From Typha latifolia (Eukaryota; Streptophyta; Magnoliopsida; Poales; Typhaceae), in NCBI GenBank assembly GCA_019914945.1, contig CM034106.1, positions 10,416,501-10,480,500 of the forward strand: a DNA stretch of 64,000 nucleotides, written 5' to 3'. The notes beneath the pieces are model-generated. The model was not told where the DNA came from. It searched no databases and worked only from the letters and a program-made list of their open reading frames with translations. Below are positions 10,958 to 24,043 of the stretch, one piece after another (within the stretch, counting starts at the first letter, position 1; every line of letters starts with the position of its first letter). Both the position numbers and the translations under genes were made by a program.

Positions 10958-13370
10958 TCATAATTCCACCTCCAAGTAGAGGCTAGCTTGTGGATGCAGA
11001 CCTGCTTCTTCCAGTGTCAGGCAATGCTCTTGTGAACCATAGGATGTGCGAGGGAAATTCGAAACAAGGATATAGTTCTCAGCTTTCAGGCAATCCAAGG
11101 AATCAACATAGTCGTAGAGAGAGCTGATGGTAGCTGAACTATAGAACCTCCTTTCTTTTCGCTCTCCAGTTGGAAATCGAATAAGAACCTGAAAAAAGTT
11201 GCAACATTTGCACAAACTCATCATCAAAAAGGTTTCAGTTTATTTCATCTACGTGCTTTGCACTAAGTACACGAAGGAAGTCACAGCTTTCATATGATAC
11301 ATTTCGACGGTAATTAAAGTCTACTAATACTAGGCATTTGACTTCAATATGTACAGGGATGAAAAAGCTACAAGAGTATTTAACTTTCACAGTCACAGCC
11401 ATCAGAAAGAGTAGAAAAGAAGAAACAACCATGCAATCACATCCTGTGTATAATAGTTATGGAAGCAAATTTCAGTCATGATCAAGAACATTGACAATGG
11501 TCAAAAACTATCTAATATTTTACCAAATATTATAGTATAAGAAAAAATATTTCATTTTATGCAAGAGAAAAATCGTTGATAAATATTTTATGTTCTAAAC
11601 TTCAAGAAAGAAAGGTATTTGTCATTTATCTTTTTATTAATCTTAATAATACTCTATTAGAAATATTTCTGAAAGAATTAGAAAATTTTAGCGGCCATTT
11701 AATATTTTAAAAGTTTCAGTGGCAATAATGTTAAAAAAAAAAAAACTAAGTAGTAATGGCAGCAGTACAGAAAATATTACACCTACTTGTGTAACACCGG
11801 GCCCTTTCTCAGGTTCAGCACCCAGAGACATTGCTTTCTCTTGCCGCTTTCTAGCAAGAGCAGCTTCTTTTTCAGCAGCTTCACGAGCTGCAATTTCTTG
11901 AGCCTCTTCTTCCTCCTCACGCTTTCTCTCAGCTTCAGCAGCTTCTCTTTCCAGCCTCTCTTGTTCTTCTTTCATTTGACGCTCTCTAGCCTGATTTGTG
12001 TTCAACGAAACAAATTAAATCAATAAACTATGTCCATATATATAAACAGATGTATTCAAGAAAGTGGAACCTAACTAGAAGTAACGTCATTGTATTAGTC
12101 TGAACAAACTTAGGTTAGTAAGAAAGTACATACTTGATCAGCTTCAAGTGCTGATATGTATTCAGTATCTTGCTCCTCTCTCAGAAGCCGGTTGTTTCGC
12201 AGTTCTTCAGCAGCAAGCCTTGCTGCTACTAGAGACCCAGTATAGTCTTCAACAACCCATTGAAGGATTGTAAGCAATTGTTCAGGAGACTTGGGTCCTT
12301 CGATCTTCAGAAAAACAATTAATTAGAAAAATAATTATGTCTAATAGGAAAATATGCAGCCAAAATGAATATTTGAAAGCAAAAAATGTTTTAGTGCATT
12401 CATCTTTAAACTCTTGAAAAGTTTACAAGGACCAGTTATGTGCAACAATCCATTAACCAAAGTGATGACCTTCAATCAAGTATCAACTATCACGTCAAAA
12501 GCTATTTGGAGGCATATATTAATAGCTCTAAATAACATTATTAACAAGAAAAAGATTTCAACTTCGAATTTCCTACCAAACAAAGAAACACCTTGGAGGG
12601 AGAAAAAAGAACAAAAGAGAAGAATTTTTTACCTGCTGAAGAAGGACAATCCCCTCATTACTGGAGGCCTTAACAATGCCACAGAAGGGAAAGTGAAACG
12701 CCATAAGCCTCTTGCTCGTCTGAAACCCCTCCGTTCTCCTTATGCTTCCTCCCCAAGCCACAAAATTCTCATTCAAGAACTCCGCCACCGGGGCCGAGCA
12801 AAGACAACCCTTGCAAAATTCCGCCACATCCTCGTGATCCGGTGAATGGAGGTAAACAAACAACAGCTTACACTCCCTCTGCGACCTCCGGAGTGCATCC
12901 GTGAATCCCTCATCCGCAAACCGCGGCACCACGCTGCCGAATTCCCTCTCAAACGCCGCAACGAACGCCGCAGCCTCTGCATCTGGCGAGGCAAACTCGA
13001 TCGGACGGTCGGAGGAGTCCGGGAATCCGGCATATGGTGGGGAGAACCCGATGAGGTCGAGAGATTTGCATATGGCGCCGCCGGCGAGCCAGACGCCGAG
13101 GCCGACGGCGTCTCTGAGGAGGCCGATGCCGCCGGAGACGGCGTAGAAGGGGAGCGTCGCGAGATTCCAGGAGAGGCTGGATAGAGAAGAATTGAGATTG
13201 GAAAAGGAAGGGGTAATGTTACCGGAGGAAGAGTGAGAGGAGGTGACGGAGGAGGCGGCGAGGTCGAGGTCCCAATTGTGAGCGGCGAGGATCGCCATGC
13301 AGAGATCGGAGTCCTCGATGCCAGTGATATCTTGGAAGTAGTATAATTTGTCTATGGAGGCATCTGCCAT
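10958..13370 (-). CDS. Plant UBX-domain protein, PUX10/FAF2-like (UBA-UAS-UBX), 447 aa
   Basis: Exons (minus): 13370-12633, 12304-12134, 11990-11787, 11188-10958, all in phase 0. Domain order is: UBA-like domain at about residues 8-42 (FQDITGIEDSDLCMAILAAH); a hydrophobic hairpin at about 68-108 (LATLPFYAVSGGIGLLRDAV then LGVWLAGGAI); a thioredoxin-like UAS domain at about 130-300; a charged coiled coil at about 295-360 (RERQMKEEQERLEREAAEAE); and a C-terminal UBX domain at 372-447 with the CDC48-binding FPR loop at 416-418. This is the architecture of FAF2/UBXD8. In Arabidopsis PUX10 brings the AAA-ATPase CDC48 to lipid droplets for removal of ubiquitinated oleosins, and the hairpin is the droplet/ER anchor. 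The role here is inferred from that architecture. The first exon is much more GC-rich than the rest. Confidence 0.93.
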
Positions 13371-13800
13371 TGCCTAGGGTTTTGGAGGAGGGTTAAGTGA
13401 GGAGAAGAGGAGAAAGAAGAAGACGACGACGACGAGGGACACAGATACTCTAGTTTAGTATATCCGTTTCTACAGGTTTATTTTATAGATTTTTAGTGGA
13501 CACGTGGATGCACGAGGAGTGGTGAGTGACAGAGTGAGTCGTCTTACTAATAATTTAATAAAGGGTTTCGCTGTTTGAAACCCAAATCCTACAAGTTAAC
13601 GAGTATCCTTCTCCTTACTGTAACACTTAACTTGAATTGCCAATATCTAGTAATCCATACTACACACAGCACAGCAGCAACATCATCGTACAGTTAGGTT
13701 AGGCAGTATGAAATTGCTAACAATATAACACGAAACTGTATTAGATAGCATTCATTGTATGATGATGATCAAATACCCAACATACTCGGAGCTGCAACAC
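13371..13800. other. Intergenic between UBX gene 5' end and ZNHIT2-like gene 3' end
   Basis: 13371-13450 is a purine-rich leader of the UBX gene (GAAGAAGACGACGACGACGA). The rest is the short shared promoter/3' flank with no coding signal. Both genes are transcribed leftward, so this is a compact head-to-tail arrangement. Confidence 0.5.
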
Positions 13801-16070
13801 TTAAACTTCCTCTATAAGAACCTTGGATTGGGGCGTCTTCTTTCTTCCAGCTTGACGTAGAGGCTTGCCATCATGACCCGACTCGGAGAACAAAGCTTTC
13901 TCCACTCCAACAATGGCTGCCAGAGATGACCAGGCCTCCTCTGGCTGCTCGTGAACCCAGCACATAAGAAAATACAACTTCCTCTCAGCACCTCGGAGCT
14001 GAAGGCTACTCCGACTTTTCTCGGCCTTCTCCATCTTCTCAGTCTTGATCGATCTTTCGCCGGCTTGAATGAGCCTTCGGAGATCGCATAGCGAGCAAAC
14101 GAGAGCATCTCCTCCCAAGGACAGCAAGGCTATGATATCATCAACAAGTCCGATAGCAAACCGGACACCTCCGGCGTGTCTATAAGCTGGTGAGCAAGCC
14201 TGCTCCAAGCAAGCTCCGAGTGCCTCTGCCACAGTCTCAGGCCTCACATCGGTGCCGAGAACCTTTGACATGCTCAAGACCACAGTGGTAGCACCAAATG
14301 GGTCAGACTGCCATTCTCCGTTGTAGAGACGAAGGGTGAAACAGTAGCTGTATAGAACATCAACCAAGTGGACCGCTAGGAGAGGAGAGGGTTCCTTCCG
14401 AGTCAACTGCCTGAGAGATGGCAGAGGGCTTTCTGGTCCAGGAGGGATTTCGCTGACCTTAGATTCTGCTGTACTTGATGGATATGTTCCACTCTCTTCA
14501 TGCTCATGCATTTGTCTGATAAGCTGGCTTCCATCTGGGCTAAGAGAGACTGAACCAGCATCAGGCTTTGTCCACCATGGTGTCCATGGCTCAATCAATT
14601 TGCTGAGCTCACCAGAAGCTAAAGCTTTCTGAAACTGCTTGATTTCATCAGCAGAAAGGTCTTCCAGTCTGACTTCCTCACCTGTACAAATTAAATCACA
14701 ATAAATTTGGGTATTAACATAAGAATGATTAGCTCTCCTCTATTAAAAATTCCCCAAAACAAAACCAACTAAAATTTATTCAGTTTATATAAACAGGTGC
14801 TGAGATCTATGTTAGTTTTATACTTTTGCTCAGAGAATGTTTACCAGAGGAACTACTATCCATGATGGAATTGATTAAAGGATTTTCATTATGTAGTTTA
14901 AGAGTTGGATAGGAAAGAGGGGGCAAAAACAGCACCTACCAGACAAAACCTTCTGAACAATCTCATCAGATAACATCAACTCTGCCAAAAAAAGCTTGAT
15001 ATATTAGAAAATAATCCTCTGTATATAAAATTTCATGATCTAATGAACTAGCACATGAATAAATCTGTGTATTAAAAAATTCCTTGGTCGCACAATATAT
15101 AGCAAAGCAACTGTGTATATCAACATGAGACATTTCAATGGCTTACATTAAGGGCAGATAAAAGGAACAGGTAAAAAGCACAAATAAAGTCAAAGTACAA
15201 AAGAAGAGACTCCCGAATCAAGTTTTCGATTATTTTATGAGAAATGGGTTGCCATCATAAGCATAATTCATTACATGTGGTGCTTCTGGAAGAAATAAAT
15301 TAACACCACAAAGTTAAGAGACCCAATTTAGGCAGCATACCATCTTCACCGTCAGAGTTCATCTCTTCCTCCAAGTGGAACCTTTTGAGTATGTCCAGCA
15401 TTTTCTTCTTTGTTTCATCTTCTGGTTCTATTTGATGCAGCTCATCCATCACATTCTCACGCATGAAGGACTCTGTGCATCGAAGGCTGTGCCTCTATCA
15501 CAAACAATCGAGCATATCAAATCAAATATTCTTAATCTTGTAATTAAGAATCTTTCCAGATCTCAAAGAATCTTCTACTTCAAATTCACACGATTCTTTT
15601 ATTAATCGATACAGACGCCATTCTGGCATCCTTTAGTTCTTAACTCAAAGAAAGGGAATGTATTAACTTAAATACTGCACAAAACAAAGAAAAAGCGTAC
15701 CTTGTAGCACTGAAGCGAGCAATAACGAGAATTGCATCTAGGACAAGTATACTGCGAGAATTGCTTCTGGCATCTACACGAAGGATATAAGATCAACGTA
15801 AAATTGCGGGCTTTGAGACCAAGAACATGCTCTACTAACAATGACATCAAACACAATTCAAATCTCAACAAAATCGAGTAGCAGCGGATCACTGTTTGGT
15901 CAATTAACTCAGCGCAGCAGCAATAGACTAGTATCAAAGAAACCAGGATAGGAAATTAGGGTTAAAAAGAAGAAGACGTGAGCTTACACCCGGCAAATAA
16001 TCCTGGAATCGGAGAAGGAAGAGATCGAAGGAGCAGTAGCTCCTTCGGAAACCACCACCTCCTTCTCCAT
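13801..16070 (-). CDS. Zinc finger HIT domain protein 2 (ZNHIT2-like), 410 aa
   Basis: Exons (minus): 16070-15988, 15773-15701, 15494-15341, 14981-14940, 14681-13801; phases 2-0-1-1 join cleanly. The zf-HIT finger is complete once exons 1-3 are joined: C26, C29, C38, C41, C46, C50, H54 and C58 (CRVCQKQFSQYTCPRCNSRY, then CSLQCYKRHSLRC). The C-terminal part (PWTPWW, DVLYSYCFTLRLYNGEW, VGVEKALFSE) is the family-specific region. In animals ZNHIT2 bridges the R2TP/Prefoldin-like HSP90 co-chaperone and U5 snRNP (PRPF8, EFTUD2) assembly; a similar assembly role in plants is inferred. The 42-nt exon 4 is a microexon encoding LMLSDEIVQKVLS. The start ATG gives the expected short N-terminus before the finger. 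Confidence 0.93.
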
Positions 16071-17905
16071 CTTCCACCTCGACGGCTAGGGTTTCGATCG
16101 GAAGGCGGCGCTCACCGCTGAAACTTTGGGGGTTTGGGAGAGCGTCGGAGGTTTCGGGAAGAATCCCGCGAGGAGTTGTCGGTTGCAGTTCACAGTTCGG
16201 GTGAGCCCGCGGTTCAATCATTCAAACCGGTGCACATTCGCCAAATCGGATGAGACCTAGAGAGGGGCTTGGTGGCACAACTTATTAATGAGGTTAGAAA
16301 ATTAAAAATTGTCCTACGTGGCGACATAGAAATTACACATATAGCTTTACTAGTGCCATCAGATATTGTATATTATTTATTTTTTAATCTTGCTATTTAG
16401 AACGATACGAAAAAATCTCATAGAGAACTCCGGTATTATAATGAGGGCTGTCAAAATAGCTGGCTCAGCTCGAGTTCGACTCTGCTGTTTCATCAAGTTT
16501 TGCTCAAAAATGAGTCGGACCAAGTTTGATCTATTTACAAGCTGAGCTTGATCAAATTAAACTCGGCTCAATAAAACTTAATAATAATAATTTAATATAT
16601 AATATTATATAATATATATGATTAATTTGAATATTTAGATCAAGATCTAGAGGCTCGTAATAGTACTATGTTAGTTTATACTTTTACTGCTAATCCGGCC
16701 TTATTTTAAGTTTGATCAGTTTCGATTTAGGCTTAAATTAATTCAGGCTAGAAATTACATAGTAGTTGATGCTTAAGCTTGAAATTGACTTGAGATTGTC
16801 TGGAATTGAAATAATTTCAATTCAAACATAATTCTATTATTAGGTCTGAAATTAATTTTAATTCAAGTTTATTAGAGCGCGGTCAAGTTACACCCCTAAT
16901 TATAATATCCGACAAATTATGGTTTGCCCAATATACAGTTTAGTTTGATTTTAATTTCTTTTTTTATATATTTTAAACTTCAGCATAAAAATAATGGTAT
17001 TTTTTTTAATCCCAAATATTTTTCATCATGAATAAATTACAAATTAACTAAAGTACTCTTAATATCTTTAAATCGGACTACATTTCTTATTGGGATAGCT
17101 AAGTTTTTTTTTTCTTTTTACATCTCAGATATTGATTGACTAATATTTATAATTTGATCAGGAAAGTTAGGCGCTTAAATTTGAAGTGCATAAAGTAGCT
17201 TATAATCGAGCCATATTATGGGGGATAAATTATAATTTCTCCTATAATTTATTTATCAAATCATTTCTTTCTCTGGGCGAGCTTGATCTCAACTGTGAAG
17301 TTGCTGTGTTATTCCAGTTTGCATGAGATAAACATGACTGGAATAAAAAGCAATGACAGATATACTTGCCTCAATGTTGAAAGAACTTGCTTCAATGTTG
17401 AAAAACCTATGTTATGAGACGACATTATCCATCTTCCGTTGCAGGACAAACATCACCAGTAGCTAGAAATAGGTGGAAGAAACGACGAGATGCCATTCTA
17501 ACCAGAATTACAAACATTGCATATGGACAGGTTAAGAATTTAACCAAAAAGACTAACGCCCAAGAGCTCAAAATGGTTACAAGATAATGTACAACTCGAT
17601 CCATCACCTCTCCTTAGCCTTGTTATCTGTATCTTACCAAGCTGCACATGCCACATGCTAGTTTCTTTCATGGTTTCCGAGAAATGTATACAGTAGATAA
17701 TCTCAAGGGAAACCGAGTTATGCACCAACATTGCCTCCATCCTAAGAATAAATGCATATTTACTGAGATCATCTGCATGTTATCACATTTGACCATTGTG
17801 TTACCACATGTACCCTTCCTGTATCTTGATGGCTTGGTTTAATTCTAGTACCAACATCATGGTGCTCTTTTCCTGGGATCTACTCAAGATCTTCTAACAA
17901 CTGAG
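16071..17905. other. Intergenic, contains a hAT-like MITE
   Basis: 16071-16260 is the leader/promoter of the ZNHIT2-like gene, with GC-rich sequence and an AACCCTAA-type element on the minus strand near 15957. 16443-16898 is a transposable element annotated separately. 16907-17270 is AT-rich with no signal. 17280-17905 probably includes the 3' UTR of the LHW-like gene; short open frames on both strands here show no family features. Confidence 0.5.
16443..16898. mobile_element. Nonautonomous hAT-like MITE, 456 bp
   Basis: The element is flanked by a perfect 8-bp direct repeat ATTATAAT (16435-16442 and 16899-16906), the target-site size of the hAT superfamily. The ends form imperfect terminal inverted repeats: left GAGGGCTGTCAAAA, right end read inward TAGGGGTGTAACTT, sharing AGGGsTGTmA. 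Subterminal sequence is rich in GAGCT/CTCGA motifs as in many plant hAT elements. There is no transposase open frame, so it would need a helper element. The intact 8-bp duplication suggests a fairly recent insertion. Confidence 0.75.
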
Positions 17906-20900
17906 TTATGCGCGAGAACACTGCAACATATCAGTCAGACCAACTGGAAATGATGATATAGGAATTTGATGATGACTTTTGAATATCGGAGCTATATTGA
18001 TGCTTTTGTCAACCTTAGTTGGCCGGTCACTTGATTGAACACTACTAGTTTGCTGTAGTAGTTGAACAAGTGATAGAAATATATCCAGCCTAGTCACTTC
18101 CCTGTTTGCCTGCAGCTAAATTAAAGCTCTTATTTCAGAAACAATAATGAAGTGAAGCACAGATCTGCTCAAATCATATGTTTCTTCAGAATTTTACCTC
18201 AACCAAAAACCGTGCCCATATCTTATTGTCACGAATTTCCATCACTCCCTTCAAGATTGTCAAGCCGAATCCACGTACAATGTCTGCTATCTCAAGAAAA
18301 AAACCCCGTTCTTCACATATCATCTGTTTGGGGAAAAGAAATGAGAAATCTCATGATGATAGACGATGACAGTTAAGAAGTTTATCTGTGAGCTGCACTT
18401 TACCTCAACTAGCATCTGACCAGGGGGGTTGAGATCCTCGACAATAATTGGACAGACCATAGTTTGACCAGCAACTTCATAAGCCCATGTAGCACCACCT
18501 CCAGTGCCGCCACTTGAATTGTCTTTCAAGACAACACCACTCTCAGCGCCAATCATCTTCAAAAATTAGAAAAAGAAAAGGAAAATTGGAGCAAACATTT
18601 ACAGCTCTATCAGAAAGAATTGAAGTATATACTGAAACTGGATATACCTTTGGCTCATCAGCTTGTTTAATTTTATCTGCATACTTGGTGACACTTTGCA
18701 AAAAGATCATGTGCTTGATTGTGCGGTCCAGCAAAGCATCAATGCTACACTGTTGTATCAAATCAAATAAAGATGATAACTGTTAAGCAGTTAAAATCAG
18801 AGGAATATCATAAACAGAAGTTGATAAGCTACCTTTGCACCATCTGGGACAATTTCTCGTAATTCCTTCACACGATCTTGAATCTGCTGTCGGTCCTTCG
18901 GCCTAGGTCGAGTACTTTCCCCAGGTTTAGCTCTTTTCTTAACAACCTTGATAGCTTCCTCAGGCTTCTTTGGCTGTTTAATCTTAATACTATCAGTTTT
19001 CATGCTGCAACTATCATCAATCCATGAAGTAACATGGGACATTGCACGTGCTTCAGTTGGGAGTCCATGCAAGACATTGCTAGATGAAAGACTGACGGAA
19101 GGAAAGCCCACAAGTGGAGCTTGTGTTTTGCAGGCTGCATGGCAACCCATGCTAGAGATTGGAGGAAACTGATGCTCTGTATAAAGACCAGCCATGGGCT
19201 CAATATTGGTAGTAACAGTATCAGCAACTATAGCATCCAACAGTTGTTCGAGACAAGAGTCTGATGATAACCCCTTTCCAACACCTGCAATGGGACCCAT
19301 GTCCAGCTCCATGACGTGGTCTGAATCACTGACACTCAAATTTGGGCAGTTTCCAATGTCTGGCATTATGATGTCCTCCCAGCAATCCTGCATAAAGGTG
19401 CTAGGGTTCAGATCCAATCCCATACTACCAAACAAATCCTTATCACCAGGTAATTGAGCTGTTGTTTTTAAAGAGTGGTTCTCAGGAATTCCTTTGCCCA
19501 GGGAGTTCAATGCTAGCGCACTGGAGTTCTCAACTGCTCCGCTAGGTAATCTAGTCACTGAAAAGCAGCTTCTCCTGTCACCTTCAACTAATCCAGATTG
19601 AAAGGAGCCGAGGCACGGAAGATTATCGTTTATTTGGGGAGTAAGAAAAGTCTTACCCATTTCTGGTAGTTGATGACCCTGACTGTTCAGATGGTTAAGG
19701 GGATAACTCCTAGAAGGACAAAATGAAGATTGCTCCACATTATGAACTTCAGGGTAAGAGGAAGTAGTATCTGGAATTTCTGAAACAAAATAAGGCACTT
19801 CGCCAAAATGTTTGGCTTTACAAAGATCACCCACAGAAAAAGGATGGATAGATGAATTCTGGGAGTCTAGCAACTTTTCTGCAAACTGTAAGCAATCTTT
19901 ACTGCTTTCAGATGATCTTGTACCAGTAGCATTGCATGATCCATATGAATTATAAGATACAGATGAGCCTTCATGTTGATGAATTCCACCCAAAGAAGGA
20001 GAAGAGAAATCTGTAGCAGTAGAAACAAAGCTAGGAAACCCTTGCACTCTGATCGGAGATGACAATCTGTGCTCCATCATTGGAAGACCAACTAGGCCTC
20101 CAATAGAAGTTGTTTTCATGTAGGTTGCAACTTTGTTGTTAGAATAATTAGAATTAAGTTGTGTGCTAGGTCCCACTTGTATTTGAGATTCTGCCATGGT
20201 TGCATTCGGTTGATTTCTGGAGTGGCATGAGAAAGTGTTATTGACACAGGATGGCTTCTGAAATGAGTTGCAGAATAGTTTCAGTGCACCTGTAGAACTG
20301 GAGCTCACTGGCACGGCTACTACATAAGGATTTGTGCTGCTGGTAGCGCTGCCATGAGATCCAGAAGTATGAAATGTCCCTTCATAGATATTATTAGAAG
20401 AACAAATGAAATCCCTTGATGACACTGTCTTCATTAGATTGTCTTTGCCTATTTCAATTTGTGATGAATTCACGCTGTCATAGTGTTTACAAACATTTAT
20501 GGGAGAACTGCCAGAGCCATGCTGGTCATATGTGTGCATATTCTCATGAGCATCCTTGACCAAAACTCCTGTCGAACTAGCTTTCTGCTCAAGCAAATGC
20601 TTAACTTTGTCAATGAACTCCAAGCTTTCAGAAACCTGATAAAAAGATTTAATGATAATCAGAAATTAAGTAATGCACAATTCTAACTTAACTCAAAAGG
20701 ACAGTGAAATACTAAATTACTGTCCTTAAGACCCAATATCTTGCTTGCAAGCATTTTCATAAGCACTAAATTTTGCTGGTGACATTTTTAACCTTTTGTT
20801 ATACTTTTTCCTCCATCACAGAACCAAGAATCGGCAATTTAAGTATGGTTTGGCAAATTGGCAGCATAAGGCACTGTTACTAGTGACAGAATTTCAGGTA

Positions 20901-22837
20901 CTAACCTTCTGCAGTGAACCAAATTGAACTACACAACTTGATGGCAAAGGTATGACCACAATAGTCTGCAGATAATGCATCGTTATTAGTAAAAACTGTC
21001 GTGAGATCCATAAAGCATGTATTATGAAGTGAACCTGCATCTGTCACTACTCACTAGGCAGATGATAAGTAAATAAGGAAATACCTTTATTCCAGCCAAG
21101 AACTGACATTGCCACCAAGTTGTACCCTGGAAAAGAGTAAACTTCATTAAACATAGAAGACAAATTTTAAATTTCTATTACTATAGAGTTCCCAGTAATC
21201 CAACAATGTAAGATGACATTAAGTCCTGAACTATATACTTTTTCTCACTACAAAGATAGTTTCATTCGTTAATTGTAATGAGGAAGAAAAGACCAAAAAG
21301 GTGAAGCAGTATGTAAGTATAAGTGATTAAACAGAAATAAAATGTAATTAAGCAAGGTAACTTAGACTTACATGCATCTTCAACTTTTATTTCTTTTTCA
21401 GATCCTTTCGTAAAATACTAAGGCAAGTTATAAAGACTTAGGAGGCAACAAAATTTATGATATTAAAACTTGATTACTAAATATTGGCATATCATCCCAC
21501 TATAAATGCCTAAAAGAATTGCTCAATCTAGAACTTGTGTAACTTTTTAGAGCTAGCAATGATACTCTGCACACAATATTCTGGTGCTGAAGGAGACACG
21601 TCCAGCTGTACCTGAACCATGTTTGTGCTTTCAATGATGCAGGTCTGACTCAAATCGACACCATAAGTATCGGAGTACATCAGCTCATATCTGCCATTTA
21701 CAATTGCTTCTCCGATGATTCTGCAAAGGAATACAGGCGATTAGCTTGAAAAGCACTTATTTCAAAGTTATGATCACTGACAGATATATATGCATATATT
21801 ACAAATAACCAACTAAACAAAGATGAACAACTCAGAGAACTGCTTCACAAAAAGAAAATAAAATAACAGAACTATGATAGTTGAAGTGCATTTAATATTG
21901 GAGTCAAATTGCGTTATTTTAAAAGATTGATCAACTATAGTAACTGACACTCATCAAGCTTTTTAAATCAAACAAGGAAATCAGTCCAACTTGGAGGAAG
22001 AAATAAATGAAAAACTGAAGACTGACAATATAAATAACCGCTAAATTATCTATCATACCCTTCTCCAACTACATGAGCCTGATTAAGCATCTTAGCTACC
22101 ACTCCTTGAACCTCCTCTTCAAAGTAGCTATCTTCCACTATCAGCAACCTGGAATATATAAATAAATTAGCACTAGTTAAGAGTTTCTGGGCCAAAAAGA
22201 ACAACTTTTGCCCAAAAGAATCTCTGAAATTTGACTTGAATTAGATGGATTTTCGCATGGAGTATAGATATTAGCAACATGTTTTCTTCCTAAAGATGTG
22301 ATCTCAAGTCCTAATCATAACGAAGTGAGGCACATGTAAACCTAGAAAAGCAAAAGGTCATTAAAGAATTAAATCCGTAGAGAACTAAAAAGGAACAAGT
22401 AATAACTGTTAACTCCATGACAAAAAACTCGACGCATTGTTAACTATCAACAAACAAAAGACCCAGAAGACGAGAAGAGCAAAATGCTATTTTAATCTTG
22501 AAAAATATAAAGAGGAACGTGAATTTTAGTTACAAGTTACCTACTACACATTTATCCCATAGGGAAAAAAAATGCTTCTTGAAAAAACCAAGGCAGAAAT
22601 AGCACCAAAGAGAGGGGAAAAAGGGGACAAAGCTAAGATTCCACAAAGCCCTCGAATATAAATCCAGAAACTTCAACGATGAGCCCAGAAAGCACCAAAC
22701 GCCACACTATACACAGACAAAGAGATCACAGCCGTCGGTTACCGCGGATCACGACGATCAACGCGCCAGATCACCGCATACGACCACCCACCGCCGCGGC
22801 ACAGCTCGCCGAGAGCCGCCCTCTGCTCCGGCGCCAT
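17906..22837 (-). CDS. LONESOME HIGHWAY-like bHLH transcription factor, 927 aa, 10 exons
   Basis: Exons (minus): 22837-22743, 22148-22059, 21720-21612, 21126-21085, 20965-20906, 20635-18833, 18749-18648, 18556-18404, 18323-18198, 18109-17906; all phases join. The N-terminal domain matches the LHW/MYC-N fold: WSYAVIWRVDRRDPR, then LLIVEDSYFEEE, GEAIVNGRYELMYSD, TWWQCQFLAGIKTIVVIPLP and VVQFGSLQK. A single 601-codon exon supplies a Ser-rich middle region. The bHLH spans about residues 705-767 (RPKDRQQIQDRVKELREIVP, then CSIDALLDRTIKHMIFLQSV), lacking the H-E-R DNA contacts of canonical bHLHs as in LHW. An ACT-like C-terminal domain follows. LHW proteins heterodimerise with TMO5 types to drive vascular cell division; this long protein is closest in layout to the LHW-like paralogs (bHLH155/EMB1444 group). 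Exact paralogy is not settled. Confidence 0.93.
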
Positions 22838-22879
22838 CACCGCCTCCCAGCACGATTGTCGATGCAGAAGTGGTGCAGG

Positions 22880-22900
22880 GAGAGAGAGAGAGAGAGAGAG
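22880..22900. repeat. (GA)n tract in leader of LHW-like gene
   Basis: (GA)10 on the plus strand, hence CT-rich in the transcript sense, about 45 bp upstream of the start codon. Such pyrimidine-rich leaders and GAGA elements are common in plant 5' UTRs and bind BPC proteins. Confidence 0.8.
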
Positions 22901-22912
22901 TAATGGCTGAGC

Positions 22913-23115
22913 AGTAGGATCTTTCGCTATTTAATGGTAAGGGGGAAAAACCGGGCCGGAGCGGGGGGAGGGGGAGATCGGGGAGTTAATGGTAAGGAGA
23001 AGAGGGTATTTATTGGTTTTAGTAAATGGAGATGATTTGGGCGAAGATATCGGCGACGTTGAGGAGTCGTTCACGGGGGGGGGGGGACGCAAGAGGAGTA
23101 GGATCTTTCGCTATT
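22913..23115. repeat. Duplicated promoter blocks upstream of LHW-like gene
   Basis: The 19-bp sequence AGTAGGATCTTTCGCTATT occurs at 22913-22931 and again at 23097-23115. A 12-bp block TTAATGGTAAGG occurs at 22931-22942 and 22986-22997. A run of 12 G lies between them at 23075-23086. Confidence 0.85.
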
Positions 23116-24008
23116 AACGTGGAGGTCAAGTGACTAATAAATATATGTCCCTCCACGCGGATCTTCTTGGTTGCTGCCGGTTGCTTACCGGCTATAGTCC
23201 GCTTCCCTCCCTCACGCGGATTTGAACTTTAAAAATACTTATGCAACATAAGTTTATATATATATATATACACACCATCTAAGCACACTGAGTTTAAATT
23301 CTACCTTAGGCGTAGCCTAACATAACTATGATAAGTTTGGACTAACTTTTAGATTTTTTTTTTTAAATCTAAAAGTAGCATGAATCGAATTTATGATATT
23401 AGGATAACACCATCTCGCAGGTACTAACTTGCTATTTTTCACCACCCACTGTCTCCCTCCACTACCCTCAAAAGGGAAGGGATTGTCCATCATACCACAT
23501 AATGGAAGTTAGGACAATTGTACATTAGCACTTTCTTGAACCCCATCAGGTAAGGCCCCCTCCCTTTTAAGCCAAATTAATTAATTAATTAATTCTAAAC
23601 AATGTAGGAATCTTGACTCGGCCTTTAAAAATTATACATATAAAGATAAATATATATATATATATATATTTCTGACCCATGGCCCAAGTTGGGTGTCCCT
23701 AACCTCAATTTGCAGCCCTACAAAAACCTAAGAAGCTTTAAGCTTTTTCCCTTTATTTAATCATCTTTTGGGACCACCCGAGTGATTATTATGTTCATGC
23801 TAATTCAATCATATTTGCTTTTTATATGATTGAGAGCCTACCAAAGGAATATATTAACTTGTAAGGAGAGAGGCTCCTTCCATTCCATTGTTTGCATATA
23901 TATGTCTGTGTTGCAATTATTCCTTGGATGTGGTCTCGACCACCCCCTTGGGAAACCCTAACCTGCCTCTCATCATCATCATCATCTTCTAGCTTGATAA
24001 AGCTGGGT

Positions 24009-24036
<28 letters not shown>
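24009..24036. repeat. (AG)n microsatellite
   Basis: (AG)14, followed by imperfect GGAGAGAAGGG. It lies in the spacer far from any gene I recognise. Confidence 0.9.
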
Positions 24037-24043
<7 letters not shown>

